A stretch of DNA of 64,000 bases from Linnemannia schmuckeri (taxonomy: Eukaryota; Mortierellomycota; Mortierellomycetes; Mortierellales; Mortierellaceae). The notes beneath the pieces are model-generated. The model ran no database searches and was not told where the DNA came from. It was given only the letters and a program-made list of their open reading frames with translations. This document shows, piece after piece, positions 21,629 through 32,300 of this stretch (its first letter is position 1; every line of letters starts with the position of its first letter). A program made the translations under genes and the position numbers. The stretch lies in assembly GCA_029449235.1 (NCBI GenBank), contig JANATG010000010.1, positions 2,134,001 through 2,198,000 of the forward strand, in the 5' to 3' direction.

Positions 21629-24047
21629 TCAGCGATGGTGGCGATCTCGAGAAAAGCTGCTTAAGAAACTAGAGACGTTGGCACGCGTACCAGCAAACAT
21701 CTCACGATCACGTCCACCACGTGGGTGATGAGCAGCCTCAAAGGCGTGCTCGCCATCGTTGGGTCCACCACGCTCGCCAGGTGGACCCTTGACCACCAAC
21801 CCATGGTTCATCATTTGCATACGAAGAACCAACGCCTTGGCCTCGCGCTCATAGTCTTGACCCATCGCCGTCGACCGGTCAAAGATAGCAGAACGCTTGT
21901 TGGTCTGCTTGGCCCAGAGAATCTTTTGCTGAGAGTCGATCCTGGCCTCAATCTGTCCTCCAATGATCAACGACACCAACTCCTTCTCCAACGCAGGCAC
22001 AGTCGTCGAAAAGCTCTTGGCCATCTTGGTTAAATCAACCGTCAAGAATGGGCTCGTGAACTGAATCAGCGCCTTCTTGCGAATGTTTGTGTACAAGGCC
22101 TCAATATGCGAGTGCAAATGTAAATCCAGCAAGTAGTCGTTCTATTTGGTACGATGATGAAAAAAGTATATATGTTAGATGAGACCAATTGTTATGTTGA
22201 TAAATAATTAGGTCCGCAACATACCTGTTCGCAAGAATAGTTCAGAACGTTGCATATTTCTTTGTACACAAGAAATCAAGTCTATACAATAAGGCATAAA
22301 AAAGTACCTTCCACTTATCCATGATATCGAGGCAGAGGGCATAGTTGGAGTTGTAGAATCCTTGGATAAGGTCACGGATATGGGGCTCCAGCTCAAGGTA
22401 CTGGCGGAATCCAACGTTGTCAATGACCAGACGCTTAAGCTCCGTTCTGTTAAAACTGGCCAAAGCACAGAGTCCTCCATAGACGGCAATGTCGTTGGCC
22501 GAGATCACATCACCATACTGGTTGCCGACCAACTCTTCTCCGATCGACAAGAAATCGCGTGCGGCAGCGGGGTACTTGCTGAGGTCGAGGTTGGCGAGAC
22601 CAGAGGCGGCCTTGAGCTTGGCCTTGGTCAGCTCCTTGTCCTGGGCAACCTCGGGGGTGGACTCGGCCTTGACGACATAGGTCAACACGTGAGGAAAGTT
22701 GCCAAGCTCGATGCTTGCCTTGATGACGTTCATGCATAACTCGATAATGTGCTTTGAGGTCGTGCAGTAGTCGCGTGTGCGCGAGTATGAGCGGTGGGCG
22801 CTTGTCAAGTCTCCGCACGCATAGTAGTGGTTTCCCAACTCGATATTTCCCATCTATTACGATGATTTAGAAAAAAGGCTAGTTAGAGTCAAATATCAAT
22901 GGGAGGAGACGAGAATACCACTTTCAATAGCAACGCCTCGGTTGCATTCCGTTTTCCTCATTGTGTTAAGGCAACTTGAAAATAACAAGAGTACTTACGC
23001 GGATGCTCTCTTTGATAGAGTTGCGCTTGTAGTTCTTGAGCTCACCCTCCAAGAGGTCAGTCTGCTGCTTGGCCTTCAACATCTGATTGTCAGCCCAAGT
23101 CTTATCGACAGTCAACAAGTCGCTGCTGACAGTCCCGCTACCGGGCGCGCCAAACTTGACCGCTTCGTTTAGTTTCCTGACCAGATTGATGTATCGCGAG
23201 ACATGCAATGTATTCGTGTTCCTAAGCTCCGTGATCGCCAACTTGAGCGCGTCAACCTGGAGCGAGGGGCAGCGGTCCGCGATAAACTCCAAGCGGTTCA
23301 CCTTCGTGTGTCCTATTATATTTGTTTGATGCAAGTCAAACCAGTTAGAAAAAAGTCAAAACACTTAGTTGCTTCTGTTGTAGTTCCTGTTACCGCCAAT
23401 ACCACGGTGTGTTAAAAGAGGACAGACGAGGCATTGCTTTCCATCTCTTCCATTGTAGTTCCCGTTGCCACCGTTTGTTTGTTTGTAAGACAAAGGACCT
23501 GTCGCTGTTGCTCCACTACTTCCGTTTCCCCTGTAGTCCTTCCGTTGCCACCAATACCGCAGTATGTCTGAAAGAACAAAAGCCGCTGTCGCTCCATGTA
23601 GTTCCGTTATGGTTTCCATTGCTACCACCGCCAGTTGCTTCGCGCCCTCCTCCCATACAAACATTCTAATATTTGATTCCGGTCCTAACCATTGGCAAAA
23701 CATGACTGCGTCACTTCGTGTGCATGTGAATTCCAATGTTTACCTTTGTAGGTAGCAATGTAGGCGTCAAGGTCCAAGTTATTGGGAGCATCGACCTCAA
23801 CAACCTTGACAAAGCGTTTACGCTTCGAGTTGCCCGCCTGGTCTGCACCACCATTACCACCAGCATCCGCAGTCAAGGTGACGTTGGACAGCGAGGAGGG
23901 AGTACCGGCGGTGGCGGGCTGGCTGTCGGTGTACATGTCGCTGTCCATACTGGTAGTATGGTTGTCGGCAGAGGTGTCCATAGTATTGGTGTTATATCCT
24001 GGGGTGGGGTCGAGTGAAGTTGGGTCTGGGGAGAGACGGGGGTCCAT
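21629..24047 (-). CDS. CSN1: COP9 signalosome complex subunit 1 (CSN1/GPS1)
   Basis: Scaffold subunit of the COP9 signalosome, which removes Nedd8 from cullins and so regulates SCF ligases. Four exons: 24047-23744, 23312-22999, 22853-22308 and 22141-21629, phases 1/0/0, 558 residues. The N-terminus is disordered. Then come an RPN7-type helical repeat region (LDLDAYIATYKGHTKVNRLE, MGNIELGNHYYACGDLTSAH, YCTTSKHIIELCMNVIKASI, ISANDIAVYGGLCALASFNR) and the PCI domain (NDYLLDLHLHSHIEALYTNI, KALIQFTSPFLTVDLTKMA, GGQIEARIDSQQKILWA). The tail, after VVKGPPGERGG, is Gly/His/Arg-rich. The stop at 21629 lies past a perfect donor at 21690, so an alternative end spliced onto 21422 is possible. Several F-box genes in the window would act in the pathway that CSN regulates. 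Confidence 0.93.
23365..23660. repeat. Imperfect minisatellite within CSN1 intron 1
   Basis: Four to five diverged units of about 50-65 nt share the core TGTAGTTCC-n-GTTnCCACC/ACCGC on the plus strand (at about 23378, 23454, 23533 and 23599). On the CSN1 strand one frame reads Gly/Asn/Tyr-rich repeats such as GGNGNYNGRDG and GIGGNRNYN. The whole repeat is inside the intron 23313-23743. Confidence 0.7.
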
Positions 24048-25176
24048 ACGTGTGTGTCTTGCGTGTCTTATAGAGAGATTCTTTGTTCCTTATGCTGAAG
24101 TGGTCGACGCGTGCGTCTCGATGGCGCTTATTTTCCTGTTTTGACGTGATGTAGAATCGAGAATGAAAGCGCTTCCTTGTCTGCTTTTCCTTTGAGTTCC
24201 TGGCGACGAAGAGTTGGGCGGTAGCAAGTGAGAACGAGAACGTGTGCGTGTGTGTAAGAAAAGGAAGAGGGAGAGGGGAGGAAGAGGGAGTCGAAAAGTA
24301 AAAAAGGTGAAAAGAATAAAGGCGCAGGCGAGGTGTGTGCGTGGACAGGGCAAGGCACTCCCTACGCCCCCAGGTCGAGAAGACGCTGAGTGAGCACACC
24401 CTGCCACCGTATGCCAGTCGCTTGACTCTCACCGTCACAAAAATCGAATTGAATCGCGCCGTGTAAAAGTCCAGACAAGTCAAAGCCACATTCACGAACG
24501 CGCTCAGTAGGCACATTAATCTATTTATCGATCCGATCAAACGCGCCTGCAGCGGCAGCGGTGGTTGGTTTGCCTGCTCCTTCAATTATGTTTATGGATA
24601 CGGATCCTGAAGGCCGGTAAAAGGTAAAGCAAAAAATACTGGCTGCCACAAGGTATGCTAATACCAAACTGGCATCCAGTTGGCTAATTTGGCATACATG
24701 TTTAGGAACGGAATAGAATGTCAATTCCTTTGTCGCCTCCTCCGCTTCCATCTCCTCATCTTTCTTTCATAAGTTCCAGGTCGTCCCTTGTCCTGACTCC
24801 TCCTTCCCTGTCGCCGCCATAAGCATCATAACGAGAAAAAAAAAGCAAACAGTAGACAAAGGTGGGTTGTTTCTTTCGAACTGTTGGACATGAGACAATC
24901 AAAGTTTCTCCCAGCTACCGGTGTCGGGTGGTTCTTTGATCCGCATATGCATTCATCGGTACTAAACGGTTTTGGACGCTATCATCTATTTATTATCACA
25001 CACAAAGGAACTCCCGACCGTTTATCTCAAACGCTATGTATAAAGCGAAGAATGATGTTCAAATTTCCCCACACTCATCTCCCTTGTTTTCTCTCTACCA
25101 TATCTATACTTCCTCTTGTCAGCTCTCTTCTCATCTCACCACCATCTCAATTAGATACCTATTTAGTCAACGTACA
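24048..25176. promoter_or_regulatory. Divergent upstream region between CSN1 and the Kre9-like gene
   Basis: No gene is seen. The first about 330 nt next to CSN1 are pyrimidine-rich on its sense strand, and the 120 nt before 25177 are pyrimidine-rich on the plus strand. Both ends look like fungal promoters; the middle is unremarkable. Confidence 0.5.
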
Positions 25177-26668
25177 ATGGTCGGCATCAAACCAGCGCTG
25201 GGCTTGATGTGCCTGCTGATCGGATCCACTATCTCAACATTCGCATCGCCTGTCATTGGCTCCGAAACCAGTACCACCGCCACCGACACAATCGCCGTCG
25301 ACCACAACACCGTACTCACAAAACGTTTCTTCAACCCGCGTCAAAAGTGGCAAAGCGACGAGCTCAACTGTGTCCACATCCTCAATCCCGCCCCCGGTGC
25401 AACTTATCATCCGGGTTACTTTGTCCGTCTCAACTATGGTGCTGAACAATGCGATGCTACCGCTGCAGGCCCTTGGACGATTCATTTGTATAATAACCTT
25501 GATATCCAGGGCGGTAGAGTCAGCTATGATTATCATGAAGTCATTGCTTCTGAGGTAAGTTCTTCTTTTGCCAAGTTTTTATCGCTTCCGGCTTTATAGA
25601 TATATTTACATATTTGGAACAACATCCTATTCTTCATTTGATGGAATAGGTGAACGAGAACAAGACGCAATACTTGTGGACGATCCCGAGCAACCAAAAC
25701 AGCAAGACCAAGAACGTCAAAAAGACAAACGAGTACTACGTCCGCATCGAGACCAACTCCCAGGAGGGCGTCAAACTTGTCGGAAACGCAGGACCCTTTG
25801 CCATATCCCCTCAGCGCGACTCTAACGGTGGCTTAAGAACCTTGGCTGAAGATGCTTCTCATCAAAAGGAAAAACTCAAGCGTCGTGAGGATGCCTCTGT
25901 ACTATTGGCCACGAAGCCTGAGGGAAACTTTTTTACAGAGTTTGCGCTCCTTCCTCATAAACCTTCTCCCATGAACGAGGTCGTTTTTTCTCCTTCTATA
26001 CCCTCGGTCACCGCCGTCCCTTCCGCTGCTACCGTCGCCGATGTGCCCGCTGCTATATCCGTTCCTGTTATACCTGCCGCTGCTAAATCCGATCCTGCTA
26101 CACCCGCCACTACACCTGCCCTTGTATCCAAGGATGCGGTCGCGGTTACTGCAGGATCTGAGACAACCAATGCCAATATCCCTGCTGACGTTGACGTTGC
26201 CACCGACTCGAACGGGTCCAGGGTGCAATTGAGTGACCTCAAGACTACAGTTTCCGTTGATACCAAGGATAAGAGTCCCATCGACATAATGCCCCCGACG
26301 TGACTCCAATCTCTCTCACAGACTCTGAAATCGCCGCCGTTGTTGCGCCTACCGCCAGAGACCCTGCTGCAGCAGGTACCACAACCGGGGGCAGTGGTAT
26401 CACTGAAACTCCAGCCATCACTGAGGTCCCCGAGCCTCACAACACGGCCCCCACTGACGAGATCCACCCTCCCGTAATAGAGATTGCGCATACAAGTTTC
26501 ATCCCCAGCAAGGTCCTTGTTGCGGGAGCTATTGCTGGAGGTGCGACTGGAGCTGGTATTGTCGGTGCCAGTTTCTTTGGACAGGTGGGCGGCGTTATTG
26601 GAGCTGTTGTTGGAGGTATTGTAGGTGGCGTTGCTGTCCTTCTGAATTTCGTTGGTGTCCCCGTTTAG
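25177..26668 (+). CDS. Secreted Kre9/Knh1-like (Ser-Thr-rich cell-wall) protein, reading frame broken near its C-terminal third
   Basis: Exons 25177-25554 and 25650 onward. A signal peptide (GLMCLLIGSTISTFASPV) is followed by a Kre9/Knh1-type domain: LNCVHILNPAPGATYHPGYF, VRLNYGAEQCDATAAGPWTI, HLYNNLDIQGG, YLWTIPSN, TNEYYVRIETNSQEG, GPFAISP. This fold is found in fungal proteins tied to beta-1,6-glucan and wall assembly. Then comes a low-complexity Ala/Pro/Thr/Val/Ser stretch. The frame hits TGA at 26301-26303, but the -1 frame continues without gap to 26668 with the same composition. It ends in a Gly/Ala/Val-rich hydrophobic segment (VLVAGAIAGGATGAGIVGAS). One extra C in the C5 run at 26292-26296 would join the two, so either the assembly is one base short or the allele is truncated. 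Domain identity is good; intactness is open. Confidence 0.8.
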
Positions 26669-27028
26669 GGACGTGTTCTTGCTATGCTTTTTTTTATCTA
26701 GCGAAAAAATAACGCTTCTTGAGTCTTTACTACTCTTATACCCATGTTATGGAATAAACTAATGCCACTTATACCAACTATGGGACTTGTTATGAATGTT
26801 CTTTCAATGAGCTTGGAAGGGTCAAAAACGACGAGTTTAGGGCAGAGAGAGCATGATGATGTCGTCGTGGCTCTGCAGCGATCAATGCACCGTCCCTTGC
26901 CTGCTGGACTGAATTGAGTTCAACAGGTTTAAGAAAGGTCCGTCTCCCTGTCTCCTTCGGACATATGCCACGCTTCTCCGCTCCACTCTCACATTGCTCG
27001 CACTTTTTGCCCCCCTTCCTCCTTCCCC
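26669..27028. other. Short intergenic, 3' flank and upstream of the nitrobindin-like gene
   Basis: No gene is seen. The last 100 nt are C/T-rich on the plus strand, fitting a promoter for 27029. Confidence 0.4.
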
Positions 27029-28024
27029 ATGTCACTGCTTCTTCGACTTCGGAATTCATCTCCGAGATCACCAATCTCTCATTCACGACTCTGCCTTTCC
27101 TTTGTTAAATCTCACAACTTCCCTCATACTCATACCACCACCCCAGCAGCAACAACAACAAGACTCTTCTCAACGCAACAGCAAACCCCTCCACCACCAA
27201 AAATGACAGACAACAAACCACACCCACTCGAGTTCTTGATAGGCACATGGGCAGGTCGTGGGAAAGGGTTTTATCCCACGATCCCCTCTTTTGAGTTCTT
27301 TGAAGAACTGACTTTCACAAAGGACCCTGCCGGTCGACCCGTTGTCGCCTATTCTCAAAAGACTCGACGTGCTGTTCCTGGAAGTGGAGGAGATGGTGGA
27401 GAGACGGTTCCGGTCCCGGGACCTCCACTTCACGCGGAAGCGGGGTTTATTCGGTTGCCCGGTTGGTCGAACGAGAGGTGTGAACTTGTCCTCAGCCAAC
27501 CTACAGGTATCGTGGAGAAAGGGAGAGGGTTGAGCGTCGCTTTTTGTTGATATTTAGGGTGCCAAGTATTCACTATCCTTCTTTTGTTGCCTGTTGAGTG
27601 TAGGTGTTGCGAGTATTGAAGTGGGTGCTATCAAGGGAACCACAATCGATTGGGAGACCACCAGCATCATCCGCTCCCCAAGCGCCAAGGTAAAATCATC
27701 ACTATGCAATGCATTAGATATGAAAAGCATGGCGCAACTGAATATGGTTGTTAACGAGAGTACCTTTCTCTCTCTCAATTCTCCTAATAGGCGCCTCATA
27801 CGACTCACTTTACTAGGTAGGTCAGCATGGACCCTGGCGTTGATTTCATATTGTGGATTGACTTCAACTGTATCTGACCCACCTTTCATTTGTGTACCCT
27901 GTCCCTCCATTATAGGAAATGGGTGATTAACCCAGAAGAGAAGACGTTCTCTTATGAGTTCTCGATGGCGACGGAGAACACACCCTTGACGCGCCATCTC
28001 GAGGTCCATCTGCTCAAGGTCTAG
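27029..28024 (+). CDS. Nitrobindin/THAP4-type heme-binding beta-barrel protein with a mitochondrial presequence
   Basis: Four exons: 27029-27506, 27604-27689, 27791-27816 (only 26 nt) and 27916-28024. Phases fit and the product is 232 residues. After an N-terminal about 57-residue stretch rich in Arg/Ser/Thr/Leu and ending RLFSTQQQT, which looks like a matrix presequence, the ten-stranded barrel family pattern follows: LEFLIGTWAGRGKGFYPTIP, FEFFEELTF, LHAEAGFIRLPG, VELVLSQPTG-like strand, IDWETTSIIRSPSAK, FTRKWVINPEEKTFSYEFSM and PLTRHLEVHL. The last His corresponds to the heme-ligand position of nitrobindins. Members bind ferric heme and isomerise peroxynitrite or bind NO in other organisms; the function here is inferred. 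An internal ATG at 27203 would give a cytosolic form, so dual targeting is possible. Confidence 0.85.
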
Positions 28025-28503
28025 AGTCTCTATCTCTATCTCCTATAGTACTCCTCTTCCAATAAAGACACGATCAAGGCGTCGCTGTTGTTCTTTTTGT
28101 TCTAATTGTTTCTTTTGCCGTTTTGTTACATCGATAGAAGGTGGGCGCCAGTTTTTACTTTGATAGCTGTTTACAATCAAAGGTACCAATGCATCACATG
28201 ATCAGGCGACTCGAAAGGAGTCATCTCGCTCGCAATCCCACTCTTTCGTGCGCTGCGCTTTGAACCCTTTTCTTTTGAATCTGCGGGAGACTTCTTCGAC
28301 ATCGATATTTTTTTTTTCTCCATTCAGACCAAAACGAACTCCTTCAAGCCTTCCATTGCATTCCATTCCATTCGTTCATCCACCTTTTCTTCAAAGACAA
28401 CACATTATAAAAAGGCGTACCGTTACTACCTCCTTTCTCTCTTTCATTCCTTCCTCAACAACAACTATTTTTCAACTGCTATCAAGACCAAACACTATCA
28501 AAA
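28025..28503. promoter_or_regulatory. Upstream region of the ACT-domain gene
   Basis: No gene is seen. 28230-28500 is strongly pyrimidine-rich on the plus strand (T9 at about 28309) and contains TATAAAA at 28405-28411, about 93 nt before the ATG, a plausible TATA element. Confidence 0.5.
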
Positions 28504-28929
28504 ATGACACTCAAATTAAACCTCGAGTTGGATGCCCTTCCCTATACAATCCACCGCCTCCCACCCCAAACCCCAGCATCCGTCTACCTACCCCTCGTCG
28601 ACAACCAAGCCTGGTACAGCATCACAAAGACCGCCGAGGAAATCTCACTCGTAATCTCTCACGCCTACCCATCCACCCCATCCTCTGCCCTCCTCCCGAA
28701 CGACGAGCATAAGATCTCCCCCTCCTGGAGATGCTTCAAGGTTGCCGGTCCCTTGGATTTCAGTCTGGTTGGGATTATGGCCAACTTGTCGGGCGCCTTG
28801 GCGGAGGAGAAGATTTCTGTGTTTGTTGTTAGCACGTATGATACGGATTATATTTTGGTCAAAGAGGATAAGGTATTGGAAGCTAAGCGTGTCTTTGAAA
28901 GTATTGGACATTCCGTCGCCGTCCTTTAA
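28504..28929 (+). CDS. Small ACT-domain protein (CASTOR-type ACT)
   Basis: Single exon, 141 residues. The second half matches the ACT_7 subfamily: WRCFKVAGPLDFSLVGIMAN, LSGALAEEKISVFVVSTYDT, DYILVKEDKVLEAKRVFESI. The first half (WYSITKTAEEISLVISHAYP) resembles the preceding ACT-like half-domain seen in CASTOR/aspartate-kinase relatives. ACT domains bind amino acids and regulate enzymes or, in CASTOR, TORC1. The ligand here cannot be read from sequence. The start is set by the only upstream ATG in a good context (CAAAAATGAC). Confidence 0.85.
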   Translation: MTLKLNLELDALPYTIHRLPPQTPASVYLPLVDNQAWYSITKTAEEISLVISHAYPSTPSSALLPNDEHKISPSWRCFKVAGPLDFSLVGIMANLSGALAEEKISVFVVSTYDTDYILVKEDKVLEAKRVFESIGHSVAVL

Positions 28930-29105
28930 GGAGGAGCAAACAATAAATACATAAATACACATGCATGTTGGATCAAATGAAGTGCGTGTGATCGAGCCAC
29001 ATGGAAAAAAATGTCTACTGCTTTTATATTTGAAAAAGAGAGTAAAGTGGAATACTGAAAGAAGATCGCACACACCATATGGAAAAAATGCCAGTTGCTT
29101 TGAGA

Positions 29106-30365
29106 TTAAGAAGGACGGGGTCCATTTCGGGCTTTGACGACGATGGAGTGCAACCATTTGGACCGATCCAACCACCAAAGGACCTTGGCAAGCGCCAAGT
29201 AAGTCCACTTGACACTTGGCCCGACCATTCCTCCAAACCGACTGATCTGGTTCTCGACATGAATCGCCAGTCCCGAGAAAACCCTCTCCTCAATACACTC
29301 GATCTCGATATCCACAAACCCAGCGTCGATCAGATCCTGGCGGTACTCGTCTATCATCTTCATGTTGACAGAGGGTACTTCCATAGCACTGAAGACGGCC
29401 TTAAAGATCGACAGGCCAAATCCCGAGGTGGGTGCGGGCTTTGCAAGGATCATATCGGAGAGGGCGAGACGACCTGTATTGGGTGCAAGAACTTGAGCTG
29501 CGTTCTTGAGGAACGCGGCGCGGGTGTTGTAATGATATGCTGAATCGATCGAGATGACATGCGAAAAGAGACGGTCGCTGGAAGGAGTACTTGAGGCAAA
29601 GAGGTCGGGGGTGGATTCAAGGAACTGGGGCAGCTTGGAAGCGTCGGCGACATAGAGGTTGATGTCTGTTCCGGGGGTAGGCGTGCGCTTGACGAGGTCT
29701 TGAGCTGCGTGGTGCTGGATGGGCTCGATGGTGATGCCCGTAATCCTTGCTGGTTTGTGCAACTGTGCCATATATACATCCTGGTCTCCGCATCCAAACC
29801 CTACGTCTATATACACGAATGACGCCTGGGTTAATTTCTTGTCTATGAATTAGCCATGCACTTAACAAACAACGCATACACGTTGAAAAAAGCAAATGAT
29901 TGTACCGAGGATATGACTAGTGCTGGTAATATGAAGGTGAGATGTAACCTTCTCAACAAGGGCCTTGCAAGCATCCTGGAATCGCATCGGTGGTACCCGT
30001 TCCTTATCCCAAAGACCCATACTGAACCACCAACCCGTCACCTCCAGGTTCAGGAACGCGTGTCGCAGCCCATACATGACCGTTTGATCCAGTCGCGCCT
30101 TAGCCGCCCTTCCTTCGTCCTTCTCGGAAGCAGCAGCATGGATGATGTCGAGCCCGACCATATCGGGGTGTCGAGAGGTGAGGCCACAGAGTTCCAGGAT
30201 GGGGCTGGCGAGGGGCGTTTCTGCGACGACAAGCCCGAGAAGGAAGCCGAGGAGGAGTGGGGAGAGGGATGTGAGGAGAGAGGAGTGTGTAGAAGAGGAA
30301 GGGTAGACTGTGTGGTAAAAGAGTGCTGCGACTACTACCGCGAGTCCTGCCAGGCGGTTTGACAT
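29106..30365 (-). CDS. Membrane-anchored SAM-dependent methyltransferase
   Basis: Two exons: 30365-29906 and 29842-29106, phase 1, 398 residues. N-terminal hydrophobic segments (LAGLAVVVAALFYHTVY, LLTSLSPLLLGFLLGLVVAE) anchor it in a membrane. The class I methyltransferase core follows: motif I FVYIDVGFGCGDQDVYMAQL, then ITGITIEPIQ, ADASKLPQF, the motif IV-like FSHVISIDSAYHYNTRAAFL, and GRLALSDMIL. The pattern resembles sterol/small-molecule C- or O-methyltransferases (D-x-G-F-G-C-G-D with ISIDSAYHY). The substrate is not clear. It shares a 464-nt upstream region with BET1 (divergent pair). No defect is seen. Confidence 0.85.
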
Positions 30366-30829
30366 TGTCTTGTTTTTTTGAGTGAAAGAGATGCGGATGA
30401 GAGTGAAAAGGGAAAAATGAGTGTGAGGAGGAGGGAAAGAGTTTAAGGAAGGAGAAGGGAGAAGGAAGGGGAATGAAGGATGTCGTCATTGTTGAGTCGA
30501 AGGTCAACGAAGTACAGTTTGTCGCTGTTGGCGCAAACGCGATTCAGTCGTCAGGAAGTAAAGGGGAAAGAAACCGTCGCAGAAACCCAAATCTCAAATC
30601 GTGAGATTGATAGAAAAGTGGTGATCATAAGGGCAAATCGACGAGTGGCAAATGAATGGCCCTTAACCCTTGCACTTTTGGAAAGAAGTTCCACGTTCAA
30701 GAATAAGAGATGCGACTTTCTTTTTTCTCATCTCATACCCACACACAACCGACTTGTACTTTTTTTACTTCATCAGCCCTACCTTTATTCTTTACTCTTA
30801 TACCACACATACATACACACACATCAACC
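30366..30829. promoter_or_regulatory. Bidirectional promoter region, methyltransferase / BET1
   Basis: Divergent starts lie 464 nt apart. Both flanks are pyrimidine-rich on their own sense strands (minus 30370-30480, plus 30715-30830). No other gene is seen. Confidence 0.55.
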
Positions 30830-31473
30830 ATGTACAGCGCAAACTCAAGGCAAAGGTACTGATACATACTTTATCAAGGAGAACGAACGACAATCGCTCA
30901 CTCTCACACACAAACACAACAAACACTAGACTGACACGTCATCTTTCTCCTTGCATCTATAAGGCAGCCAAACAACAACTACAGTAACAATACTTGGCAG
31001 AGAAATCAGCTCCTCAACAGCGAAACCCCATCCTCATCAGGAAGAAGCACTCCTTATGACCCCTCTCGCATGACTGACCGAGACCTGCTCTCGCTCGAGA
31101 GCCAGAACGACGAAGAGCTCTCCGGGCTTCACTCTAAGGTTGCTATGCTCAAGAAGGTAATCAGTTGGGGGTGAATTTACTATATCAAAAAAAGAAAAAA
31201 AAAAGGCTGCCAATTGAACAATATCTGACAACTATTTTTCTGTCTTTCTCCAACAAATAGATTACAATGGATATTGGACACGAAGTGCGAGAGTCAACAG
31301 TGTTTCTGAGCGATCTGGACCAAGACTTTGGACGGACAGGAGGATTGCTCAACACCACCTACACCCGCCTGAAAGTCATGGCTTCGACCCAGAACGGACG
31401 CTACATGTGCTACATGGTCTCCTTCTGCGTCTTTGTCTTCTTTTTTGCCTACTTTTTCATTTACCGGCGATAA
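30830..31473 (+). CDS. BET1: BET1-family Qc-SNARE, ER-Golgi transport
   Basis: Tail-anchored SNARE for ER-to-Golgi vesicle fusion. Three exons: 30830-30855, 30964-31156 and 31261-31473, giving 143 residues, close to the family length. A disordered Asn/Ser-rich N-terminus precedes the SNARE helix, LSGLHSKVAMLKK across the last intron, then MDIGHEVRESTVFLSDLDQD and TGGLLNTTYTRLKVMA. The tail anchor is MCYMVSFCVFVFFFAYFFIY with a basic end RR. The MDIGHEV and DxDFGRTGG motifs place it firmly with Bet1. When aligned without gaps to animal Bet1 from memory, the zero-layer Gln corresponds to Asp95 (GAC 31324-31326); Gln94 is next to it. Substitution at this layer is known for some yeast SNAREs, so it need not be inactive. 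Confidence 0.92.
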
Positions 31474-32300
31474 ACTCGACAGCTGAAAGATAACGGCGCC
31501 ATGGCCTTGCGTGAGGAGCACGGCAACGCCTTGAATCCTCTTTCTCTTCTTTCTCCTAGACGGGCTGTGATAGGAGGAAGAGGAAGATGAGACTTGGTAG
31601 CTGCCATGATGACACACAGCTTCTTTTTGCTGCTTTTGTTTTTTGCAGGACACGGAGGAGAAAACATGGTCAGGATCTACAATGGGTCAATGCTACAGCA
31701 GATGGATCTCTGTAAAAATTGAAGGCACTGTGCTGGCACAGTGACAGGCAAAGGGTCGAGAACAGCGCTCAGTCACTAGTCTCGATTCACCGTGGTTCTT
31801 ACTGACCAACATGGCGCATTCACCTTCTTCTTGAGCTTTCCTTGCTCTCTTCCTGCCCTCTTCGCATTCTGATTTATACTATATTCAACCCTCTCTACTT
31901 CCTCCTCCTCCACAAACCCAACAACAGCAAGCAAAACAGCACAACTGTCGCGCCCCCCCCTCCCCCTCCCTCTCTTCTTCCCTCCCTTCATTTCACCCTC
32001 CCGTCCTTCCATAGTTCCATTAATAGCGCTTTCCCATAATACAGCCCAAATACCATGTACCGCTTCTTTTGATTTGAATACTTTTCTACGCTCTTTCCTG
32101 TTGATACTTTTGAGCGGGTCCGTGGTACAGCATGAGGGAAGAAGAAGGATTAAGCCAATCATAGTCCGCAATGTGTCTTCTTCAGATATGAACAATCTCG
32201 GGAAAGCGATCATTAAGGCTGAGGCGCAAAATAAACAATAGATATATTAGGAACACAGTAAAAAGGGTCTAGATAAAATAAAATATATAGGATGAGGCTT
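31474..32300. other. Intergenic between BET1 and the ECM33-like gene (tail to tail)
   Basis: Convergent 3' regions. A C/T-rich block with CCCCCCCCTCCCC near 31953 stands out. No open frame here has a motif or codon bias that I would defend. Confidence 0.5.

Noticed and set aside
24521..24751. Minus-strand open frame of 76 codons with a hydrophobic stretch upstream of CSN1
   Set aside because: Short, no motif, no splice context; sits in a promoter region.
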